64,000 nt of DNA from Streptantibioticus rubrisoli (GTDB taxonomy: Bacteria > Actinomycetota > Actinomycetes > Streptomycetales > Streptomycetaceae). Every line of letters starts with the position of its first letter. Within the stretch, counting starts at the first letter, position 1. The position numbers and the translations under genes are program-made. Below, in pieces: positions 17,012-24,347 of the stretch. The notes under the pieces were generated by a model. The model was not told the origin of the DNA, ran no database searches, and worked only from the letters and a program-made list of their open reading frames with translations. The stretch is from contig NZ_JANFNH010000002.1 of the NCBI RefSeq assembly GCF_024436055.1, forward strand, positions 291,824 through 355,823, given 5' to 3'.

Positions 17012-17874
17012 CCGGCCGCCGCCCCGCCGAGCGGCCGGAGGCGGCCGCGGCCCGGCTGACCGGCTGCCGTACCGCCGTGCTGCGCCGCCAGTTCGGCGCG
17101 ATGGCCGAGGTCGTGCTGGACGGCGGGGACATCGTCGTGGTCAAGCCCGGCAACGGACCGGAGGCGATCCGCGCGGAGGCGGCCGGACTGCGCTGGCTGG
17201 CCGAGGCGGGCGCGGTCCGGGTACCGGCGGTGCGCGGCCACGACGAGGACTGGCTGGTCCTCGACCGCGTCGAGGCCGGGCAACCGACCCCGGCGGCCGC
17301 CGAACGGCTGGGCCGCGAACTGGCCGCCCTGCACGACCGCGGTGCGCCCGCGTTCGGGGCGCCACCGCCCGCGGGCCCGGCGGACGCCTGGATCGGCCTG
17401 GCGCCGATGGCCAACGTCCCCGGCTCAAGCTGGCCGCAGTGGTACGCCGAGTGGCGTGTGCTGCCGTATCTGCGGCGGGCCGTGGACGACGGGATCCTCG
17501 ACCGTGCGGATGCCGCCCTCGTGGAGCGGGTCTGCCGACGACTGCCCGAACTGGCCGGACCCGACGAACCCCCGGCGCGGCTGCACGGCGACCTGTGGAA
17601 CGGCAATGTGCTGTGGGGGAGCGACCAGAGCGCCTGGTTGATCGACCCGGCGGCGCACGGCGGCCATCGGGAGACCGACCTCGCCATGCTCCAGCTCTTC
17701 GGCTGCCCGCACCTCGACCGGGTGCTCGCCGGTTACCAGCAGGTGCGCCCGCTCGCCGACGACTGGACCGATCGGATCGGCCTGCACCAGCTCTTTCCGC
17801 TGCTGGTGCACACCGTGCTGTTCGGCGGCGGCTACGCCGGGCAGGCGCTGGCGGTGGCGCGGCGCCTGGGCTGA
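17008..17874 (+). CDS. Fructosamine-3-kinase family protein
   Basis: 288 residues of the fructosamine kinase/APH-like fold. VLRRQFGAMAEVVLDGGDIVVVK carries the ATP-contacting Lys, and ARLHGDLWNGNVLWG is the catalytic HGDLWxxN loop. WLIDPAAHGGHRETDLAML is the metal-binding D block with the family's GHREtDLAM signature. Bacterial members phosphorylate sugar-modified amines, permitting deglycation of proteins or small molecules. The start overlaps the tyrosine phosphatase stop, a pairing conserved in many actinomycetes. Confidence 0.92.
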   Translation: MTGRRPAERPEAAAARLTGCRTAVLRRQFGAMAEVVLDGGDIVVVKPGNGPEAIRAEAAGLRWLAEAGAVRVPAVRGHDEDWLVLDRVEAGQPTPAAAERLGRELAALHDRGAPAFGAPPPAGPADAWIGLAPMANVPGSSWPQWYAEWRVLPYLRRAVDDGILDRADAALVERVCRRLPELAGPDEPPARLHGDLWNGNVLWGSDQSAWLIDPAAHGGHRETDLAMLQLFGCPHLDRVLAGYQQVRPLADDWTDRIGLHQLFPLLVHTVLFGGGYAGQALAVARRLG

Positions 17875-17929
17875 GGCGTTCTGCGGCTCTTGGCCGGTCG
17901 CGGTGGGGTTCGCGGCCGCCGGACGGGCC

Positions 17930-18613
17930 TCAGTACCAGATGGCCACCGGCAGGCCGCTGGCCGTGCGTTCGGGCGGGGCGGGCAGCGATACGGCGGTGC
18001 GGTCGCTGATGCGGGCGGCGCTCCACGCCGCCGCGCAGGCGTCCAGCACGTCATCGGGGGGTACGGCGCCCGCCTCCCCGTCGAAGTGCCCCGGCAGCGC
18101 GATGCCATGGGCGTCCAGCAGGCGCCGCCTGGCCATCTGGCCGTTCCAGCTACGTTTGCTCCAGGCGACCGGCTGGCCGTCGTTCATGGCGGCGAAGGAG
18201 ATCTCCGGGTGCACCTCGTACAGCCGTCGATCGCCTTGCTCCCGGCGGGAGTTGGCCTCGCGGAGCTTGACCTTCAGCGCCCAGCTCTGGCGGCTCAGTC
18301 CGGCGCCGGTGAGTTCCCGGCAGCGCAGGTTCGCGGTGGCGTAGTCGGCCTCGTCCCAGACCGGGCGCGGCGCCACCCGGAAGACCCGGGCACGCTGCCG
18401 CCCGAGCCGGGCGGCCGCCAGCAGATCGGCGCGCCGCCAGGCCGCCGCCTCCAGCAGCCCCAACGGCATGTCGATCCCGACCACCGTCGCCTCCGGCACC
18501 CCGGCGAGCAAGGCGGCCAAGTCGCCTGCGGCGCAGGCCCGTTGGAACGCACCGTCCCGCAGTTCGACACCGACCCAGCCGGACGCGCAGGCATCCACCC
18601 CTAGCACCGTCAT
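17930..18613 (-). CDS. DUF429 family protein
   Basis: 227 residues from ATG 18613. The N-terminus MTVLGVDACASGWVGVELRD and the later VVGIDMPLGL are the acidic strands of a ribonuclease-H/actin-like fold typical of DUF429. Further conserved segments are YEVHPEISFAAMN and the C-terminal DDVLDACAAAWSA. The family has been predicted to be a nuclease, but no activity is established. It converges on the fructosamine kinase gene. The upstream side faces the long leader of the SLT gene. Confidence 0.88.
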   Translation of the reverse strand: MTVLGVDACASGWVGVELRDGAFQRACAAGDLAALLAGVPEATVVGIDMPLGLLEAAAWRRADLLAAARLGRQRARVFRVAPRPVWDEADYATANLRCRELTGAGLSRQSWALKVKLREANSRREQGDRRLYEVHPEISFAAMNDGQPVAWSKRSWNGQMARRRLLDAHGIALPGHFDGEAGAVPPDDVLDACAAAWSAARISDRTAVSLPAPPERTASGLPVAIWY

Positions 18614-18675
18614 GACAGCAATCCTGGCAGCGCGCCGGGCGCCGGGCCTGCCCATGGCCCGGATATTCGCCGGAT

Positions 18676-18703
18676 GTGAACCACGCGATATGGCCTGCAT
18701 CAC
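18676..18703 (+). promoter_or_regulatory. 28-bp GTGA-N20-TCAC site, distal copy upstream of the SLT gene at 18939
   Basis: GTGA and TCAC ends flank exactly 20 bases with CGATATGG in the centre. The same layout recurs at 18721-18748, 59923-59950, 59968-59995 and 61313-61340, always in the leader of a paralogous SLT gene. This copy starts exactly 45 bp before the next. Confidence 0.7.
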
Positions 18704-18720
18704 AATTTCGGGGCCGCGGT

Positions 18721-18748
18721 GTGACCTTCGCGATATGGCGCAGGTCAC
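18721..18748 (+). promoter_or_regulatory. 28-bp GTGA-N20-TCAC site, proximal copy upstream of the SLT gene at 18939
   Basis: The best palindrome of the set: arms GTGACCTTCGC and GCGCAGGTCAC around a central GATATG. It is followed by TACGAGG, echoed after the sites at 59923 and 61313. It lies 190 bp upstream of the start codon. Confidence 0.72.
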
Positions 18749-18773
18749 TACGAGGGGCAATAGTGTGTGAAAA

Positions 18774-18787
18774 GGGACTTTAGTCCC
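18774..18787. promoter_or_regulatory. DosR/DevR-type box GGGACTTTAGTCCC
   Basis: It matches the 14-bp core of the mycobacterial DosR (DevR) consensus GGGACTWWAGTCCC at every position. It lies 26 bp after the proximal GTGA-N20-TCAC site and about 150 bp upstream of the SLT start. Streptomycetes have DevR-like regulators (OsdR type), so this gene may respond to hypoxia or nitric oxide (inference). Confidence 0.6.
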
Positions 18788-18938
18788 GTACTCCGCTTGA
18801 TAGGGCGCTAGTCGGCCTAAAACCGGCATACGACCATTCATAGTAGCAAACCACCATTGACGCGGATTTCCGCGGCATTAACACTTCCGGTACCCGCTGG
18901 GCATTCCCGGGTCTCCGAATCGTTGAGGTGGTCCTCGC

Positions 18939-19397
18939 ATGCAGTTCTCCGTGATGTCGAAGTTCGGCCGACTGGCCAAGGCCGCGAAGTACTCCGTTGG
19001 CGCCACGGTCGCCGGTGTCGCCGTCACCGCCGGTGCGCTCGCCGCCGCTCCGGGCGCGTCCGCCGCCCCGGCCTACCAGAACAACCTCAACGGCTGGATC
19101 AACCAGGCGCTGACGATCATGCACTCCCAGGGCATCCCGGGCAGCTACAACGGCATCTACCGCAACGTGATGCGCGAGTCCTCCGGCAACCCGAACGCCA
19201 TCAACAACTGGGACTCCAACGCGGCGATGGGCATCCCCTCCAAGGGGCTGCTCCAGGTCATCGACCCGACGTTCAAGGCGTACCACGTCCAGGGCACGTC
19301 CTGGAACATCTACGACCCGGTCGCGAACATCACCGCCGCCGCCAACTACGCGGCGCACCGCTACGGTTCGATCGACAACGTCAACTCCGCCTACTGA
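18939..19397 (+). CDS. Secreted SLT-type lytic transglycosylase-like protein
   Basis: 152 residues. A signal peptide of about 43 residues, ending in ASAAP, is followed directly by a single SLT domain: NGWINQALTIMHSQGIPGSY, YRNVMRESSGNPNAINNWDS with the catalytic Glu of the ES motif, GLLQVIDPTFKAYH and AANYAAHRYGSIDNVNSAY. Such proteins cleave peptidoglycan glycan strands. It is a close paralogue of the proteins at 59289 and 60394; all three end in the same GSID(N/K)VNSAY tail. An alternative start at 18954 (MSKFGRLAK) has a poorer ribosome site. The leader of over 250 bp carries the shared palindromes and a DosR-like box. A strong terminator follows. Confidence 0.92.
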   Translation: MQFSVMSKFGRLAKAAKYSVGATVAGVAVTAGALAAAPGASAAPAYQNNLNGWINQALTIMHSQGIPGSYNGIYRNVMRESSGNPNAINNWDSNAAMGIPSKGLLQVIDPTFKAYHVQGTSWNIYDPVANITAAANYAAHRYGSIDNVNSAY

Positions 19398-19428
19398 CCG
19401 GTCCGTTCCGCCCGAGCGGGACCACCGA

Positions 19429-19477
19429 AGCGCCCTGCGTGCGAGGACAGCGCCGTCCTCGCGTGCAGGGCGCTTTC
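19429..19477 (+). terminator. Strong intrinsic terminator after the SLT gene
   Basis: Arms AGCGCCCTGC-GT-GCGAGGAC and GTCCTCGC-GT-GCAGGGCGCT form an 18-bp stem interrupted by one GT/GT mismatch, with a 6-base loop and a TTTC tail. Confidence 0.88.
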
Positions 19478-19595
19478 GTATGTCCGCCACTGTTCGGGCG
19501 GTTTGAACCGGCGCGCAGGAGCCGAGCGGCGCGGGCGCGCGGTGGGCGCCGGGCTGGAGGAGTGGGGCTGGTGGGGCGGCAGTTACAGTCGTCGC

Positions 19596-20756
19596 ATGAT
19601 GACGACGCTCGCGGTGGAGAACTACCGGTCGCTGCGGCAGCTTGTCGTCCCGTTGGGGCCGCTCAACGTGGTGACCGGTGCCAACGGGAGCGGTAAGTCC
19701 AGCCTGTACCGGGCACTGCGGCTGCTGGCCGACGCCGCGCGGGGCGGTGCCGTGGCGGCGCTGGCCCGTGAGGGCGGGCTGGGCTCGACGCTGTGGGCCG
19801 GGCCGGAGAAGCCCGGCGGTCGCCAGGTGGCCCGCGTCGAGCCGGTCAGCCTGCGGCTGGGCTTCTCCGGCGGGCGCGACGACTTCGGCTACGCCCTGGA
19901 CCTCGGCCTGCCCTCGCCCACCGAACCGACGATGTTCGGCTCCGACCCCGACATCAAACGCGAGTCCGTGTGGAGCGGCCCGGTGCTGCGCCCCGCCGCA
20001 CTGCTCGCCGAACGGCACAACGGCGCCGTCCGCATCCGCGACACCGACGGCACCTGGTCCCACCAGCGGCATCCCATCCGCCCGTACGACAGCATGCTCA
20101 GCGAGTTCGCCGACCCGCGCAACGCCCCCGAGGTGCTCAGGCTGCGCGACCGCATCCGCTCCTGGCGGTTCTACGACCACTTCCGCACCGACGCCGCCGC
20201 CCCGGCCCGCGGCAGCCACGTCGGCACCCGCACCCCGGTCCTCAGCCACGACGGGGCGGACCTGGCGGCGGCGGTGCAGACGATCCGGGAGATCGGTGAC
20301 CGGGAGGCGCTGGAAGCCGCCGTCGACCTGGCCTTCCCCGGCAGTCGGCTCACCGTCGCCGACCACGCCGGGCGCTTCGACCTCGAACTGCGTCAGCCCG
20401 GGTTGCTGCGTCCGCTGCGGGCCGCGGAGCTGTCCGACGGGACGTTGCGCTATCTGCTGCTCGTCGCCGCGCTGCTCACGCCCCGGCCGCCGGAGCTGCT
20501 GGTGCTCAACGAGCCGGAGACCAGCCTGCACCCGGATCTGCTGTCCCCGTTGGCCCAGCTGATCGCGATGGCCGCGGCGCGTTCGCAGATCATCGTGGTC
20601 TCCCACTCCCGGCCGCTGACCCATGCCGTGGAGCGGCTGGCCGCCGAGCACGCGCCGGAGGTCAGGACCGTCGAGCTGACCAAGGAGCACGGCCAGACGC
20701 GGATCGTCGGCCAGGGGCTGCTGGACGAACCCGCCTGGCACTGGCCCAAGCGCTGA
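19596..20756 (+). CDS. AAA-family ATPase (RecF/SMC-like, OLD-type)
   Basis: 386 residues from ATG 19596. Walker A VVTGANGSGKSSLYRALRL is at residues 25-43. The C-terminal half has an ABC-like signature region (LSDGTLRYLLLVAALLTP), Walker B LLVLNEPETSLHPDLL and the H-loop IIVVSHSRPLTHAVERL. This is the AAA_21 type of stand-alone ATPase found in RecF-like or OLD proteins, often tied to DNA repair or defence, but no TOPRIM nuclease domain follows and no partner nuclease gene is adjacent. Its role is unknown. It is read after the SLT terminator from its own promoter. Confidence 0.88.
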   Translation: MMTTLAVENYRSLRQLVVPLGPLNVVTGANGSGKSSLYRALRLLADAARGGAVAALAREGGLGSTLWAGPEKPGGRQVARVEPVSLRLGFSGGRDDFGYALDLGLPSPTEPTMFGSDPDIKRESVWSGPVLRPAALLAERHNGAVRIRDTDGTWSHQRHPIRPYDSMLSEFADPRNAPEVLRLRDRIRSWRFYDHFRTDAAAPARGSHVGTRTPVLSHDGADLAAAVQTIREIGDREALEAAVDLAFPGSRLTVADHAGRFDLELRQPGLLRPLRAAELSDGTLRYLLLVAALLTPRPPELLVLNEPETSLHPDLLSPLAQLIAMAAARSQIIVVSHSRPLTHAVERLAAEHAPEVRTVELTKEHGQTRIVGQGLLDEPAWHWPKR

Positions 20757-20838
20757 GCGACCGCTCGCGGGCATACGACAGCCCCCGGTGCTTCATGTCG
20801 ATGTCGTGAATCTCGGTCGTCGCCGACGATTCCAACAC
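20662..20838 (-). CDS. Tentative small ORF antisense to the end of the ATPase gene
   Basis: From GTG 20838 the minus strand reads VLESSATTEIHDIDMKHRGL and on, with an AGGAG nine bases upstream and a very high G+C at third positions within the intergenic part. The last half overlaps the ATPase gene antisense and looks like shadow sequence. GCCCCCGGT and ACCGGGGGC arms flank the start region about 75 bases apart, so the message could fold. It may be a real short peptide or chance; no homology is recognised. Confidence 0.2.
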   Translation of the reverse strand: MLESSATTEIHDIDMKHRGLSYARERSLSAWASARRVRPAAPGRRSASGRAPWSARRS

Positions 20839-21107
20839 CGGCACGTGCTCCTACCGGGGGCCTAGCCAGATGGCCACGATGGGGGTCACTCAGGTCAACA
20901 GACGTCTCTGTCGACGGGTGCGGCTCTCTCTGGTCTTCTGGTGTATTGAATATTTTCGTCACTATTTGTCCGAAGTCAAGAGTCGGCCCGAAGAATTCAC
21001 CCTCCGATCCGGCTACGTGGAGTGCCGGGCGTTTAACTAAAGGATCACCTCGGCGTAGCCTGGGGCTGGGACTTTTGGGGGGCCAAGGGCAACCCCGGAG
21101 GCGCACT

Positions 21108-21308
21108 ATGGCTGAAGCCGCTGAAGCTATGGACTCGTGGCCGTGTCGGAACTGCGGTGAGACGGATCCGGAGAAGGTGCGCTGGAGCGAGCCGGAGTTC
21201 GCGGTGAGGTCCGACGCCGAAGGCCACCAGACGATGTACATCCACGCCGCGCTGATGGAGTGCGCCACCTGCGGCACCAAGCGCCGCGAGATCCTGGAAA
21301 ACGGCTGA
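21108..21308 (+). CDS. Small zinc-ribbon protein
   Basis: 66 residues from ATG 21108, behind a perfect GGAGG. Two pairs of cysteines, CRNC and CATC, lie about 38 residues apart and form a zinc-ribbon-like site around a charged middle (KVRWSEPEFAV...HQTMYIHAALME). No other domain is present. The preceding 350 bp is a lower-GC leader with no other convincing gene. It converges with the APC permease, 6 bp away. Possibly a nucleic-acid-binding or metal-buffering protein; unproven. Confidence 0.75.
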   Translation: MAEAAEAMDSWPCRNCGETDPEKVRWSEPEFAVRSDAEGHQTMYIHAALMECATCGTKRREILENG

Positions 21309-21314
21309 CGCCCG

Positions 21315-22916
21315 TCAACTCCGCTCGCCCCGTACCGCCGTGTCCACCGCGTCGGGCGGCAGCGCCAGCCGCACCGCGCAGTAGTGCACGGCCAGGCTGA
21401 ACGCGATCACGATCAGCAGGTCCCACCAGGCGGGCAGGGCGTGGCTGCCGCCGTACCGGCCGAAGCGGCAGATCACCAACAGCCCGACCAGCCACGGCCA
21501 CACCCAGGCCGCCGACCGCCAGCGCAGCGCGCCGCGGTCGCCCACCGGGATCCCGCGGCGGGTGGCCGCCAGTACGCCGAGCCCGAACAGGACGGTGACG
21601 GCCAGCTTCCAGTCCGCCTGGTACCCGGACCAGTAGAAGATCAGGTTGGCGAAGACGAACCCGGCCGGGGCCAGCACCGACCCGGCAGGCAGCCGGTACG
21701 GGCGCGGACGGCCGCTGTCCCGCACCCGGAGCGCGTGCAGCGCCACCGGCGCGAACGCGTACATCACCGCCGCCGCCGAAGTCACCACACTGACCAGCGC
21801 CTGCCAGCTGGGGAACGGCAGGAAGGCCAGCTCACCGACGACGAACGCGAGCAGCACCGACAGCACCGGCACTCCCCGGCGGCCCACCCCGGCCAGCGGC
21901 CGCGGCAGCACCCGCTGCCGCCCCATCGCGTAGGACAGCCGCGCGGCCCCGGCCATGTAGACCAGCCCGGTACCCGCGGGGGAGATCACCGCGTCGGCGT
22001 ACAGCACGATCGCCAGCCAGGCGGCACCGAGCGCGGTCGCCAAAGTGGCGTACGGCCCGAAGTTGCCCTTGCCCACCGGGCTGGCCCAGCCGTGGCTGAC
22101 CGCCGACGGCTGCAGCGCGGCGATGAAGGCGACCTGCAGCAGCAGATAGACCGCGGTGCCGATGGCCATGGCGACGATCACCGCCCGCGAGACGTCGCGC
22201 TGCGGGTCACGCGCCTCACCGGCCAGTTGGATGGCCTGCTCGAAGCCCAGGAAGGCGAACACCACCCCGGCGGGCAGCGCCGCGAACACACCGTGCGCCC
22301 CGTACGGGGCGAAGCCGCCGCCCGCGGTGAAGTTCGCGCCGTGGAAGGCCAGCGACATCAGCACCGCCGCGGTCAGCAGCGGCACCGCCGTCTTCAGGAC
22401 CACGGTGACCGAGTTGGTGGAGGACAGCAGCCGTACCCCGAGGACGTTGATGATCGTGAACAGCAGCATGAAGCAGGTGGCGATCACCAGCCCGGCCGGG
22501 GTGAGGGTGCCGTTCGGGTGCAGGATGTGCACCCGGTCGTGGACCCAGCCGATGCGGTCCGAGTAGGAGAGGGTGGCCTCCACCTCGATCGGCGAGATCA
22601 TCACCGACCGCAGCCAGGACATCCACCCCGCGGTGAAGCCCACCAGCGGGCCGAAGGCGAAGTAGGGGAACCGCGCGGTGCCGCCCGCGATCGGATACGC
22701 CGCCCCCAACTCGGCGTGCACCAGCGCCAGCACGCCGAGCATCACCGACGCCAGCACCCAGGACAGCAGCGACGCCGGACCGGCGATGACGGCGGTGGTC
22801 AGCGCGCCCAGCAGCCACCCGGAGCCGATGATCGACCCGAGCGAGAGGAACATCAGTCCCCAGAACCCGACCGCCCGGTGCAGCCTTCCGCCCGTGGCGG
22901 CGTTGGAGTTCGCCAC
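21315..22916 (-). CDS. APC-family amino-acid/polyamine permease
   Basis: 533 residues with about 13 hydrophobic helices. The first helix contains LMFLSLGSIIGSGWLLGALT, the GSG-type unwound substrate-binding motif of the APC superfamily, and ELGAAYPIAGGTARFPYFAF continues the typical N-terminal block. It imports an amino acid or related amine by proton or sodium coupling. The substrate is not predictable. It is the last of three minus-strand genes from 23435 downward; the gap to the MmpS-like gene is 36 bp, so cotranscription is likely. Confidence 0.92.
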   Translation of the reverse strand: MANSNAATGGRLHRAVGFWGLMFLSLGSIIGSGWLLGALTTAVIAGPASLLSWVLASVMLGVLALVHAELGAAYPIAGGTARFPYFAFGPLVGFTAGWMSWLRSVMISPIEVEATLSYSDRIGWVHDRVHILHPNGTLTPAGLVIATCFMLLFTIINVLGVRLLSSTNSVTVVLKTAVPLLTAAVLMSLAFHGANFTAGGGFAPYGAHGVFAALPAGVVFAFLGFEQAIQLAGEARDPQRDVSRAVIVAMAIGTAVYLLLQVAFIAALQPSAVSHGWASPVGKGNFGPYATLATALGAAWLAIVLYADAVISPAGTGLVYMAGAARLSYAMGRQRVLPRPLAGVGRRGVPVLSVLLAFVVGELAFLPFPSWQALVSVVTSAAAVMYAFAPVALHALRVRDSGRPRPYRLPAGSVLAPAGFVFANLIFYWSGYQADWKLAVTVLFGLGVLAATRRGIPVGDRGALRWRSAAWVWPWLVGLLVICRFGRYGGSHALPAWWDLLIVIAFSLAVHYCAVRLALPPDAVDTAVRGERS

Positions 22917-22952
22917 ATGTGCATCCTGGTACGGGGCGGCGCGAGCCGCATG

Positions 22953-23435
22953 TCAGCTTGGGCCCGTCGGCCACTTCTCCGGCGTGTCGCTGGTGGTCAC
23001 CTGGCAGACCGCGGGCTTGCCGGGGGCCGGGGAGCTGCCTTCGGCGACCGGCCGGACGCCGTCCAGCAGGATCCGGCAGGCGACCTCCCCGTCCCCGGAA
23101 GGGGTGACCTCCAGCCGGGCCACCGCCCCCGTGTTGACGATGACCTCGGTGCGCCACGGCAGCGTGGTGGCCCCCAGCCGCTCGTCGCGGGACTCCTTCT
23201 TGAACGAGTCGGGATTGTGCCGGTACACCACCCCGGTGGCGCGCGGGTCACCACTGACCGCGGTGGCCTGGTAGGTCAGGCTCCAGGCGTTTCCACCGCG
23301 CCACTTCTTGATCGTCGTGATGTTGTACTTCGCCCAGAACAGCCCGCCGACCAGCAGCAGCGCCAGCAGGATGCCACCGGTGACGAAACAGGAGTCGGCA
23401 CGGGAACGGCGTGACGAGGGTGACTGGTCCGGCAT
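22953..23435 (-). CDS. Membrane-anchored protein with one N-terminal helix (MmpS-like topology)
   Basis: 160 residues: a basic, Ser-rich cytosolic start, one transmembrane segment (TGGILLALLLVGGLFWA, about residues 19-35) and a 120-residue extracytoplasmic domain with two cysteines (ACRILL and AVCQVTT). The NTGAVARLEVT...GEVACRILLDG pattern recalls the beta-rich domain of MmpS-type accessory proteins, but the match is topological rather than certain. It lies just upstream of the APC permease in the same direction. Confidence 0.75.
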   Translation of the reverse strand: MPDQSPSSRRSRADSCFVTGGILLALLLVGGLFWAKYNITTIKKWRGGNAWSLTYQATAVSGDPRATGVVYRHNPDSFKKESRDERLGATTLPWRTEVIVNTGAVARLEVTPSGDGEVACRILLDGVRPVAEGSSPAPGKPAVCQVTTSDTPEKWPTGPS

Positions 23436-23544
23436 GCTGGCTCGGCTCCTCCGTGCTGGTGGGCTCTCACCTCACCGTACGCACGCCGGACCGGCGGTAC
23501 TCGCGCCCTGGGGCGGAGCTCGGCGTCAGCCTGTGGTCGTACGC

Positions 23545-23579
23545 CCGGCCGTCAGCTCGGTCATCGGGCTGACGGCCGG
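23545..23579 (-). terminator. Hairpin terminator after the PASTA-like gene
   Basis: A perfect 12-bp stem (CCGGCCGTCAGC / GCTGACGGCCGG) with an 11-base loop, 6 bp after the stop of the gene at 23585. The U-tract is poor, as usual in streptomycetes. Confidence 0.65.
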
Positions 23580-23584
23580 CGGTG

Positions 23585-23890
23585 TCACGGGCACTGCTCC
23601 TTGTTCTTGACGACCCGCAGTTCGGGTCGCTGGCCGCCAAGCCGCCCGCCCGGTGCGGGACGCTGCGAGCAGACCTTCCAGTTCGCCGGCCAGAACACAT
23701 GCCGCCCGGCGCCGCGCGCGTCCACCAGCGTGACCCGCACACCATGCGGCAGCGCCCGCTCGGCGGCGATCAGGCCCTTGCCGGTGACGTTAGGCATCGC
23801 GCCCGCACTGGGAGCGTCGGCCTGGGCGGGGACGGAGAGAGCACCGAGGAGCGCTACGGCTCCCACGGCGGCGGCGGTTGTACGGCGCAT
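23585..23890 (-). CDS. Secreted PASTA-like small protein
   Basis: 101 residues: a signal peptide to about residue 25 (PAQADAPS), then one PASTA-like repeat. MPNVTGKGLIAAERALPHG is the usual PxVxGxxxxxAxxxL start, followed by a central strand (VRVTLVDARG) and a C-terminal block with two cysteines (VCSQRPAPGGRL and the final QCP). Single-PASTA secreted proteins are common in Streptomyces and may bind peptidoglycan stem peptides. It stands alone, with a terminator behind it. Confidence 0.82.
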   Translation of the reverse strand: MRRTTAAAVGAVALLGALSVPAQADAPSAGAMPNVTGKGLIAAERALPHGVRVTLVDARGAGRHVFWPANWKVCSQRPAPGGRLGGQRPELRVVKNKEQCP

Positions 23891-23999
23891 CGGTCACACC
23901 TTCCGTGCGGGGAATCGGGACGTGTAGTGACCTGCCCGCGACATCCCGAAACCGGCACCGCGGCACGGAAGTTCACCCGTCTGCGACACCCGAGCCGTC

Positions 24000-24347
24000 T
24001 CACCGGATGACATGCGGTGCGAACCGTGCGTACCCGTCGGTGACCAGGCCGCCGGACTCCCGGATGCCCAGGCCCGCGGGCTCGCCGTCGACCACCCAGG
24101 CGCCCAGCACAGTGCGGTTGCCGTCGAACTGCGGCAGCGGGGCCAGCGCCTGGTAGCACAGCGCGTCGTCCGCCGCAGGTCCCGGTGGCGTGGCACCCGG
24201 CGGGTGCACGCTGACCCCGGCGCCCTCCCGGCCGAGCAGCGGCTTGGCGACGAATCCGGTGGTCCCGGCGAGTTCGCGGGGGCCGTCGAGATAGGCGGGC
24301 AGCAGGTTTGGATGGCCCGGATAGAGCTCCCACAGGACGGCCAGCAT
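24000..24347 (-). pseudogene. Glutathionylspermidine synthase C-terminal remnant
   Basis: The 115 codons read LAVLWELYPGHPNLLPAYLD, then GFVAKPLLGREGAGVSVHPP and a final VDGEPAGLGIRESGGLVTDG...FAPHVI, the C-terminal third of the ATP-grasp glutathionylspermidine synthase-like family (GSP_synth). About 270 N-terminal residues, including most of the ATP-grasp core, are missing. The homology stops abruptly at about 24347, exactly where the equally truncated ferritin-like gene starts on the other strand. It is therefore one side of a rearrangement joint. Confidence 0.85.

Noticed and set aside
18676..18748. Crp binding sites
   Set aside because: GTGA/TCAC ends fit, but Crp sites have a gap of 6 to 8 bp rather than 20, and the central ATA is conserved.
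18780..20774. 664-codon minus-strand frame opposite the SLT and ATPase genes
   Set aside because: Covers two real genes and their spacer in antisense; no ribosome site and no homology.
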